From CAYJRR01 sp964372275 [NCBI: uncultured bacterium] (GTDB lineage: Bacteria > CAYJRR01): DNA of 15,773 nt. How positions within the stretch are numbered: position 1 is the stretch's first letter; the number at the start of each line of letters is the position of its first letter. The DNA is taken from contig CAYJRR010000019.1 in NCBI GenBank assembly GCA_964372275.1, positions 1-15,773 of the forward strand, read 5' to 3'. The translations under genes and the position numbers were made by a program. The notes beneath the pieces are model-generated. The model was given only the letters and a program-made list of their open reading frames with translations. It searched no databases and had not been told where the DNA came from. This document shows, in pieces, positions 1 to 6,585 of the stretch.

Positions 1-927
1 CGGGACCGACGGTGTTCGATGCGCCGGAAACAGATCGGCGAACGCGCCGGCGCCGGCCCCGGCGATCGGATGCTCGAGGAAGGACCGCCAAGCCCCGCGC
101 ACGATCGCGAGCCGCTCGTCGACGCTCATCCGGAGGAGGCCGCCGACGACGCGCCGGGCCAGAGGTCCCAGCGCGGTGGCGGCCGCGGTTCCGACGACGG
201 CCAGCACCGCGGTCAGCCCGAGGAGTTGGCGGCGCCGCATGCCCTTTGCCAGGAGCCCCGCCGATGCGGCCGCGCCGACCAGCGCCACCGCGATGCCGGC
301 GCGGGAGACGCTGAAGGCGATGCCGACCCCCAGGACGGTCGCCAGGGCGCGCAGCGTCGACGGTGGGATCCACGTGCGGGGCTCGACCTTCGGATCGAAG
401 AGGGCGAGTGCGAGCGATAGCGGAAGGGCCATCGTCACCGCCAACGCGAAGTGGTTGCGGTTGGCCAGCGGAAAGGCGGCGAAGGCGTTCCCGGGGCCCC
501 CCGCCGCCAGGCAGACGACGACCGCGACCAGCGCGATCGAGCCGGCGAGCCAGACGAGCAGCGCCGCCTGCGCCTGCACCCCCTTGGGGGTCGCGGCCGC
601 TTCGGCGGCCACCCGGAAGACGACCCACGCCAGGAGCGCGGTCCCCACGGCCCCCGGCACCGCGGCGGACGAGACCGCCCAGGCACCGCTCGCGGCGTAG
701 AACGCGATGGCGGCCGCCGCCGCGGCGTCGAGCCGGCCCAGCGACACGAACCGCTCCCGGCCGGCCGCGACCCGCACCAGGAGCGGAAGCGCGAGCGCGG
801 TGACGAGGAGGAGCGAGGCCGACTTCGACCCCGGGCTTCCGACGCCGTTCATCGCGTACAGCAGCGCCATCGCCGCCGCCGGGGCCGCGGACGCCATCGT
901 TCGGGCGTGCGGCCATCCTCGTGACAC
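1..927 (-). CDS. O-antigen ligase / polysaccharide polymerase-like membrane protein, cut at window edge
   Basis: An open minus-strand frame with no stop runs off the left edge; 309 codons are visible. It encodes a very hydrophobic protein with several membrane segments, roughly residues 37-52, 92-107, 121-142, 161-177, 196-227 and 235-252. The motif NRNHFA at about 156-161 and the patch SVSRAGIAVAL at about 206-216 are typical of the O-antigen ligase/Wzy superfamily, as is the visible end GAGAGAFADLFPAHR, which resembles the start of the large periplasmic loop. Family members act in the inner membrane, joining or polymerising lipid-linked glycans. It follows the Wzc-type gene by 24 nt, so it is probably the polymerase or ligase of this locus. 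The start is uncertain: GTG at 927 or ATG at 897, neither with a good ribosome site. Whether it is polymerase or ligase cannot be decided. Confidence 0.8.
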   Translation of the reverse strand, partial: MSRGWPHARTMASAAPAAAMALLYAMNGVGSPGSKSASLLLVTALALPLLVRVAAGRERFVSLGRLDAAAAAAIAFYAASGAWAVSSAAVPGAVGTALLAWVVFRVAAEAAATPKGVQAQAALLVWLAGSIALVAVVVCLAAGGPGNAFAAFPLANRNHFALAVTMALPLSLALALFDPKVEPRTWIPPSTLRALATVLGVGIAFSVSRAGIAVALVGAAASAGLLAKGMRRRQLLGLTAVLAVVGTAAATALGPLARRVVGGLLRMSVDERLAIVRGAWRSFLEHPIAGAGAGAFADLFPAHRTPSVP

Positions 928-951
928 GTTCCGGGCCGAGCCGGTCACGGA

Positions 952-3060
952 TTATGCCGGCCGTCCCTCGTCGGCGCGGCGTTCGGATTCCGCGGCCACG
1001 GGCTCGGTGCCGTCGGTCTTCGGCTTGTACGAGTAGTCGTAGTCGTAGTAGTAGTAGCCGTACTCGTAGTGCATGCGGGAGCTCAACTTCTGGTTGAGCA
1101 CCACGCCGAAGAACTTCGCGCCGGCCGCTTCGAGCTGGCGGCACGAGAGCCGGGCACGCTGCCCTTCCACCGCCCCGGCGGAGATCACCATCAGCACGCC
1201 GTCGACCATCGGTCCCAGGATCGTCGCGTCGGCGACCGGGAGCTGCGGCGGCGAATCGATCAGGATCCGGTCGTACTGGGTGCGCCAGTGCGCGAGCAGC
1301 TCCTTCATCCGCGCCGACTCGAAGAGGCTCGTCGGGTTGGGGGCGAAGGCGCCGGCGGTCAGGACGTGCAGGTTCGGATGGGCCGGCACCGACACGGTGT
1401 AGTCGCTCGCGGTCCCGACCTTCTCGATCAGGAGGTTGGTGACGCCCGGGACGCGGCGCAGGTTCAGCCGCTCGTGGACCGCCGGGCGCCGCAGGTCGGC
1501 GTCGATCAGAAGCACCTTCTCTCCGGCCTCCGCCATCACCATGGCGAGGTTGGTGGAGACGGTCGTCTTCCCCTCCTGGGGCGTGGTGCTGGTGACGAGG
1601 ATGACGCGGCTCTGGTCCTCGGGCCTCGAGTAGATGAGGTTCGTGCGCAGGCTCCGGAACGCTTCGACGGTCCGCGCGCCGATCGCCCCACGGTCGGCCG
1701 ACTCCTTCGCCGAGACCTGGGCCTGCGCTTCGCGCGAGATCTTCCGCACGACGCCGAGCACCGGCAGGTTGAGCAGCTTCTCCACCTCCTCCTCGGAGCG
1801 GACCGTCTGATCGAGCGTCTCCTGCACCAGCGTGAGGCCGATCGCCAGGAGCAGTCCGGCGGCGAACCCCAGGGCCAGGTCGCGGGGCGGCTTGGGGGAG
1901 ATCGGACGACGGGCGTCGGGCAGGGTCGCCACCTCGAGCACCTCGATGCGGCTGCGGCGGTCGTCGGCGAAGAGGTTCTTCTCCTTGAGCTCCTTGAGCA
2001 GCAGGTTGAACAGCTCGCGGTTGAGCTCCGCATCGCGCAGCAGCATCCCGTAGCGGATCCGCTTCTTGTTCTCCTCGGTGACCCGCCTCCGTTCGTGGCC
2101 GATCTGCGCGCGGAGGATCTTGACCTCCTCCTCCAGCCTCTCCATGCGCGGATGTTTGGCGGTCAGGTCGAGCCGCGCCAGCGCGAGCGCCAGCTCCTTC
2201 TGGGAGAGGTCGGCCTCCAGCGAGGTGAGGGTGTTGGTGGCGGTCGGGTTGAGCGCTTCCGACGCATCGCCGGAACCGCCGGACAGCAGGCCGATGTTCG
2301 CCGTCTCGATGTACTGGAGCAGCGCGAGGTCGCCGTTCTCGACTTGCGACTTGATCCCGGCGAGCTGCTCGTTGAGCCAGGAGAGCTGGCGGATCTGGCT
2401 CTCCACCCGCATCTGAAGGTCGCTCCGGGCGTAGACCTCGGAAAGGGTGTTGGCGATGTCGCGCGCCAGCTCGGGGGTCGAGGCCCGCGCGGTGATCCGG
2501 ATCATCGAGGCGCCGTGCACCCCTTCGACGCGGATCTGCTCGCGCAGCCACCGGGTGAGGGGACTCGCCGCCGTGCGCGCCGACGGGCTGCCGGCGACGG
2601 ACGCCGGCGAATCGGCGGCCGCAGGCCCGAACGACGAGCCGGCGACGGCGGCTCCAGGGCCGCCGGCGAGCCCGAGGGTCGTCGCGTCGGCGGCGACCGG
2701 CGCGGGGGGGCGCACCATCCGCAGCGCCTCGACCCTCGACGGGAGGTCGAGCGCCACCGCCGCGGCGTTGAGCACACGGTCGGTCTGGATCAACTCGATG
2801 TGGGCGCCGACGTTGGTCTCGTCCTTGGTCCGCTGCTGGAACGGCGAACGCGAGTCGAGGTGGCTGAACGGCGCCTGGATCTCGACCAGCGTCGACGCCT
2901 CGTAGGTCGGCGGTCGCGAAAAGGTGTAGATCGCCGCAACCGCCACCCCGGCGAATCCGGACGCGACGACCCGCCGCCAGCGCTTGCGCAGGACGAGCAG
3001 CGCCTCCTTTGCCGCCAGCGCCCGGAACGGCTCGTTGAGACCCAGCGTCAGCGAATTCAC
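952..3060 (-). CDS. Wzc-type polysaccharide co-polymerase with BY-kinase domain
   Basis: This 702-aa inner-membrane protein joins a Wzz chain-length domain to a bacterial tyrosine kinase (PCP-2a class). Membrane segments lie at about 31-49 and 394-413, flanking a periplasmic part with predicted coiled coil around 280-370. The cytoplasmic kinase shows the oligomerisation motif EX2RX2R (E466, R469, R472), Walker A TPQEGKTT at 493-500, Walker A' LLIDADLRRP at 517-526 and Walker B ILIDSPP at 599-605. The tail carries nine tyrosines between 665 and 678, the usual autophosphorylation cluster. Such proteins control polymer length and export through phosphorylation cycles with the Wza channel. An Ala/Pro/Gly/Ser-rich insert at about 117-168 breaks the Wzz domain and is unusual. 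The start is GTG, with GAGG upstream, 7 nt after the Wza-type gene. Family assignment is secure; the sugar product is unknown. Confidence 0.95.
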   Translation of the reverse strand: MNSLTLGLNEPFRALAAKEALLVLRKRWRRVVASGFAGVAVAAIYTFSRPPTYEASTLVEIQAPFSHLDSRSPFQQRTKDETNVGAHIELIQTDRVLNAAAVALDLPSRVEALRMVRPPAPVAADATTLGLAGGPGAAVAGSSFGPAAADSPASVAGSPSARTAASPLTRWLREQIRVEGVHGASMIRITARASTPELARDIANTLSEVYARSDLQMRVESQIRQLSWLNEQLAGIKSQVENGDLALLQYIETANIGLLSGGSGDASEALNPTATNTLTSLEADLSQKELALALARLDLTAKHPRMERLEEEVKILRAQIGHERRRVTEENKKRIRYGMLLRDAELNRELFNLLLKELKEKNLFADDRRSRIEVLEVATLPDARRPISPKPPRDLALGFAAGLLLAIGLTLVQETLDQTVRSEEEVEKLLNLPVLGVVRKISREAQAQVSAKESADRGAIGARTVEAFRSLRTNLIYSRPEDQSRVILVTSTTPQEGKTTVSTNLAMVMAEAGEKVLLIDADLRRPAVHERLNLRRVPGVTNLLIEKVGTASDYTVSVPAHPNLHVLTAGAFAPNPTSLFESARMKELLAHWRTQYDRILIDSPPQLPVADATILGPMVDGVLMVISAGAVEGQRARLSCRQLEAAGAKFFGVVLNQKLSSRMHYEYGYYYYDYDYSYKPKTDGTEPVAAESERRADEGRPA

Positions 3061-3067
3061 GGAGACC

Positions 3068-3943
3068 TCAAAAGATCCTCGTCGGGACGATGATCATGTC
3101 CCCGGGCTCGAGCAGCACGTCCTTCTTCTTGTCGCCGTCCTTGAGGATCGATCCCAGCTCCAACGGCATCGTCGACCGGCGACCGTCGCGGGAGCGGATC
3201 ACCTTGGCCCGGTTGGGGGCGGCGAACTTCGTCAACCCCCCGGCCGCCAGGACCGCGGAGAGGGCCGATCCCCCTTCGCCCAGCCGGAAGATCCCCGGTC
3301 GCGCCACCTCGCCGACGATCGTCACGCTCCTCTCCTGGCCCTCGACCACGGCGCCGTCGGTGGCCTTCTCGGCACCGGGCACGAAGATGATGTCGCCCGT
3401 GGTCAGCGGCGGATTGGCGGCGTCCCCGTGCCCCGCCGCGAGCAGCCGTTCCATCGACAGGACCATCGGCTCCGGCGAAGGGGTCTCGTCGGCGCGGCCC
3501 TGCTGGATCAGCACCACCTGTCCGATCGACGAGGCGGTCGCGCCGCCGGCCTCCATCAGGACGTCGAACAGGCGGCGGTCGCCGCGCAGCACGTAGGTCC
3601 CGGGCCGTGCCATCGCCCCCAGCACGTAGACCTTCTGGCTCTGGAAGTCGGCGACCGAGATCCGGACCTGCGGCGACTTGAGGAAGGTCTTGAGACGCTC
3701 GGTCAGGAGATCGTCGACGGCGTCGGTCGAAAGCCCCGCGACGGGGATCTTCCCGACCAGGTCGAGCGAGATCTTCCCCTCGTCGTCGACGCCGTACTTG
3801 CCGGAGAGCGACGCGGTCTCGGGCAGGACGACGATCTCCAGGACGTCGCCGGGGCCGAGGCGGTAGGCGGCCCGCGCGTCGCCCGACGCGGTGAACCCGG
3901 CGATCGCCGCGGCCCACGCCAGGACGGCCCGCGCCGCGGTCAG
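3068..3943 (-). CDS. Polysaccharide export outer-membrane protein (Wza type), CTG start
   Basis: The 291-aa product has a signal peptide (hydrophobic core about 6-18, cleavage near DARA-AYRLGPGD at 25/26), a Poly_export domain at about 26-100 opening with YRLGPGD, and two SLBB-like repeats near 104-155 and 207-250, each with the pattern G-x-[VM]-A-R-P-G. Such proteins form the periplasmic and outer-membrane conduit for exported polysaccharide and dock on the Wzc-type protein encoded next. Unlike E. coli Wza it has no lipobox, so it is probably not acylated; the neighbouring beta-barrel may provide the outer-membrane pore. No ATG, GTG or TTG precedes the conserved domain in frame. The only sensible start is CTG at 3943, which overlaps the TGA of the barrel gene (CTGA) and has GGAGG 6 nt upstream. 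The open frame extends to about 6517, but that part lies opposite or out of phase with other genes. Confidence 0.92.
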   Translation of the reverse strand: MTAARAVLAWAAAIAGFTASGDARAAYRLGPGDVLEIVVLPETASLSGKYGVDDEGKISLDLVGKIPVAGLSTDAVDDLLTERLKTFLKSPQVRISVADFQSQKVYVLGAMARPGTYVLRGDRRLFDVLMEAGGATASSIGQVVLIQQGRADETPSPEPMVLSMERLLAAGHGDAANPPLTTGDIIFVPGAEKATDGAVVEGQERSVTIVGEVARPGIFRLGEGGSALSAVLAAGGLTKFAAPNRAKVIRSRDGRRSTMPLELGSILKDGDKKKDVLLEPGDMIIVPTRIF

Positions 3944-5133
3944 AAGCTGCCTCCGAGCCGAAGCGCCGCCCGGTTCACCTCGATCGCTTCGGCGTCGTCT
4001 TCGGGCAGCGTCTGGTAACGACCCGCGGTGATCTCCAGCAGGCCGATCGAGAAGCGGTAGCCGAACGACAGGTCGGCCTGCACGTAGCGGTTGTCGACCC
4101 GCGGAAGGGCCGCATCGATCGACGACCGTTCGAACAGTGACGCCTGCGCTCCGTAGGTGGCGCGCAACCCGACGTTCCACCAGTCGAGCGGTGCCACCGA
4201 CAGATCGGCCGCGACGGTCTGGGCCTCCACCGGCTGGCCGGTCACGTCGAGGGTCAGGCGGTTCTGCGCGCTCACCCCCCAGGTCACCAGGGCGCCGCGG
4301 GAGCGCGTCGACAGCTCGACGCTCGCGCCGTCGTTCGTCTCGCCGGCGTCGTTGGTGACGCGCTGCCCCCCGACGTTCGCCTGGACCGACAGCCACTCCC
4401 CCGCCTCGTACCCGAGCCCCACCATCGCCTGGTGCCCTTCGAGGCGCGAAATCTCCGGGGCGGCCGCCTTCTCGTCGTAGAGGTGGGTGCGGTAGCCGTA
4501 GCTCAGCGAGAGTTGCATCCGCGCGGTGATCTCGTGACCGAACCGCGCACTGGGGCCGAAGGACAGGTAGTCCTGCATCGTCTCCGGGTCGGGATCGTCG
4601 GGACGCAGTTTGAAATAGTCGACGCGCTCGGCGTCGTAGCCGACGCCGAAGCCGGTGCGTTGGCCGAGGCGGGTGCGCAGGCCGACGCGGCCCGAGAGGC
4701 GGTTCCCCTGCACGTTGTTGGCGGGGTCGTCGGTCGGACGGCTCGACTGCAGCGGGCGCGGCATCAGATGTTCGTTCACCTCCAGGTCGACGTTCTCCCA
4801 CCAGATCACCGCCATCCGGGCGGCGAGGTCGTGGAGGAGTCGGTCCTGCTCCTTCGCCTTCTGGTACTGAAAGTAGAAGAGCGAGTAGCGCAGCGACGTC
4901 TGGAGACCCCGCGTCTCGAGCGATCCGGAGACGGTCGGACTGACGGTGAGGATCGTGTCGGCCTCGGCCGCGTTCCCCACGGCGCCGTTGACGTTGCTGC
5001 TGTACTGCGCCTGCGTCGACACCTCGGCGCCGAGATCGCCCGCGGCGCGGGCGCGCACCGGAGCGAAGACGGGGCCCACGAGCGTAGCGCCGAGGAGGAG
5101 GGGGAGGGAGGCCGATCTCGAACGGGCGGGCAT
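3940..5133 (-). CDS. Outer-membrane beta-barrel protein of exopolysaccharide locus
   Basis: This 397-aa protein starts with a signal peptide (basic start, hydrophobic 9-24, cleavage near ARA-AGD at 30). The mature part has alternating short amphipathic strands rich in Tyr, Arg and Gly, for example near 81-90 and in the last 60 residues, and ends in phenylalanine, as beta-barrels inserted by the BAM machinery commonly do. The beginning, with SSNV at about 45-48 and a following Asp-containing stretch TILTVSPTVSG, resembles the putative beta-barrel porin family often found in exopolysaccharide loci (BBP2_2 type). It likely works with the export protein encoded next, whose CTG start overlaps its stop codon. 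It starts at ATG 5133, 6 nt after the lipoprotein gene. Export-pore function is inferred from context; the barrel fold is more certain than the exact family. Confidence 0.8.
   Translation of the reverse strand: MPARSRSASLPLLLGATLVGPVFAPVRARAAGDLGAEVSTQAQYSSNVNGAVGNAAEADTILTVSPTVSGSLETRGLQTSLRYSLFYFQYQKAKEQDRLLHDLAARMAVIWWENVDLEVNEHLMPRPLQSSRPTDDPANNVQGNRLSGRVGLRTRLGQRTGFGVGYDAERVDYFKLRPDDPDPETMQDYLSFGPSARFGHEITARMQLSLSYGYRTHLYDEKAAAPEISRLEGHQAMVGLGYEAGEWLSVQANVGGQRVTNDAGETNDGASVELSTRSRGALVTWGVSAQNRLTLDVTGQPVEAQTVAADLSVAPLDWWNVGLRATYGAQASLFERSSIDAALPRVDNRYVQADLSFGYRFSIGLLEITAGRYQTLPEDDAEAIEVNRAALRLGGSF
3941..3954 (-). promoter_or_regulatory. Ribosome binding site and CTG start deciding the Wza-type gene
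   Basis: GGAGG lies at 3954-3950 on the minus strand, followed by a 6-nt spacer and CTG at 3943-3941, which shares two bases with the TGA stop of the preceding barrel gene. The spacing is ideal, and the CTG opens directly into a signal peptide that leads to the Poly_export domain. Translational coupling to the barrel gene is likely. Confidence 0.65.
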
Positions 5134-5139
5134 GTCGGT

Positions 5140-6585
5140 CTAGTTCGTCCCCTCGACGTCGCTGCCGACCACGATCACGATGTCCACGTCGGACCCGAGC
5201 CCGTTCGTCTCCTGGAGCGAGGCGCCGCCCGGTACGGCGATCGACTGCGCCAGCCTCCTGGCCTCCTCGGCGAAGGCGGAGGTGAAGAAGAGATTCGTCG
5301 CCTTGCGGGTCTCGGCGATGGCGGCGATCTTGGTCACGTTCGTCCCGCCCTGCTTGAGCGCGTTCGCGAGCCGCACCGCCTGGACCTCGGTCCCTTGCGC
5401 CGCGAGGACCTTGACGCGCGCCGGCGCCGCGGCGACGTCGGCCTTGGCCGCGGTCAGCACCAGGAACTCGACCCGCCGGTTCTTCGCCTTCATCGCTTCG
5501 ACGAAGGAGGGGAAGATCGACTTCGACCCGCCCATCCCCTTGGCCTCGACGGCGTCCTTCGACACCCCGAGCGATTTCAACTCCGCCACGATCGCATCGG
5601 CCTGCTTCTGCGAGGTCGGAACCGGGTTGGGATCGGTCGGATCGAGGTGCGCTTCCACCCGAAGCTTCACTTCGGGGTGCGCGTCGAGCACCGCCGCCAG
5701 GTCGGCCAGCGCCTTCTTGGCCGTCGCCGGCACGGAGGTCGACTGACCCTGGAAGACGACGCCGTCGAGGCTGAAGCGCTCGTTCGCCTGCATCTTCGCC
5801 AGGAGCGCCCGCTGCGCCGGTTTGAGCGCGGCCCCTGGCACCAGCGGTGCGGCGACCGTCGGGAGGAGCGGCGTCGGAACGGGCGGTGGCGTGGCCGGCG
5901 GAAGGCCGACGACGAGCGGCGGCGGCGGCGTCGGCTCGACCGTCGGGATCGCGGGCGTTCCTCCCAGTTCCCAGCACGGCCGCCCGGGCAGCCGGCGGCT
6001 GCCCACCTTCGAGCGAAGAGCGGCGACGAAGTACTCGGCGACGTCTTCGGCGGCGGAGAGGAGGGGCCGCCCCGAGGCGCTGACGATCGATCCGGGGGTG
6101 CCGTTGTAGGTGGCGATCCAGAGCAGGTCCCCCGCCTCGACGCCGACCAGACGCAGCGTCACGCTGAAGGTGGGGAACGCGCCGCGCCGGGAGAACCGCG
6201 GGGGGCGAAGCTCGTATTCGGTGACGGTTCCGGTCAGGACGGCTTGAACGCCGAGCGCCCCGCCGGCCGCGCGCGCCGACGACGCGTCGACCTCCGCCGC
6301 CGACACCCCCATCCCCTGCATGACCCGCAGCGTATCGGTCCGTTCCCGCACGTAGAACGACTCGTTCCGCACCATGCCGAGCGCGACCAGGTCGGCCATC
6401 GCTTCGCCGGCGCCGGGGGTGGTGGAGAGGTTCTCGAAGGGGAGGACCGCCAGACATGCCACTTCGTGGATCTGGCGCGGCGAGGTCGCGACGTCGCGCA
6501 CGCGCCCCGCCGCGCAACCGGTGGCGAGGATCAGCGAAGCCGAGAACAGGAGAGGGGTCGGAGATCGAGGTCGTAGGGCGTTCAA
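5140..6585 (-). CDS. Three-domain lipoprotein: GNA1162/CsgG-like, OmpA-like and LytR_C-like
   Basis: The 481-aa product begins with a lipoprotein signal (LILATGC, lipidated Cys24). Residues about 42-195 resemble the GNA1162/CsgG/TolB-N type of outer-membrane lipoprotein: VACLAVLPFENLS, a middle Ala-rich helix, then GVQAVLTGTVTEYEL. A Pro-rich linker (about 211-252) leads to an OmpA-like domain at 267-378 ending in NRRVEFLVL; its peptidoglycan-binding TD-loop looks degenerate. Residues about 389-475 match the LytR_C pattern: VKVLAAQGTEVQAVRLANALKQ at the start, A-x-x-[LI]A helix, and DVDIVIVVGSD at the end. I infer an envelope anchor between the outer membrane and peptidoglycan for the export complex. 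Translation starts at TTG 6585, overlapping the upstream TGA (TTGA), with GGAG 7 nt upstream. The upstream open frame to 8322 is a shadow. The combined architecture is unfamiliar to me. Confidence 0.78.
   Translation of the reverse strand: MNALRPRSPTPLLFSASLILATGCAAGRVRDVATSPRQIHEVACLAVLPFENLSTTPGAGEAMADLVALGMVRNESFYVRERTDTLRVMQGMGVSAAEVDASSARAAGGALGVQAVLTGTVTEYELRPPRFSRRGAFPTFSVTLRLVGVEAGDLLWIATYNGTPGSIVSASGRPLLSAAEDVAEYFVAALRSKVGSRRLPGRPCWELGGTPAIPTVEPTPPPPLVVGLPPATPPPVPTPLLPTVAAPLVPGAALKPAQRALLAKMQANERFSLDGVVFQGQSTSVPATAKKALADLAAVLDAHPEVKLRVEAHLDPTDPNPVPTSQKQADAIVAELKSLGVSKDAVEAKGMGGSKSIFPSFVEAMKAKNRRVEFLVLTAAKADVAAAPARVKVLAAQGTEVQAVRLANALKQGGTNVTKIAAIAETRKATNLFFTSAFAEEARRLAQSIAVPGGASLQETNGLGSDVDIVIVVGSDVEGTN

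Noticed and set aside
1069-3093. Long plus-strand open frame (674 codons) opposite the Wzc-type gene
   Set aside because: Arg/Gly/Asp-rich shadow translation without domains; the minus strand encodes an unmistakable Wzz/BY-kinase.
3944-6517. Upstream extension of the Wza-type frame, which would give a 1149-aa protein
   Set aside because: The extension translates to Arg/Gly-rich low-quality sequence and overlaps the barrel and lipoprotein genes, which have signal peptides and domains.
4432-6576. 714-codon plus-strand open frame
   Set aside because: Antisense shadow of the lipoprotein and barrel genes, caused by high GC.
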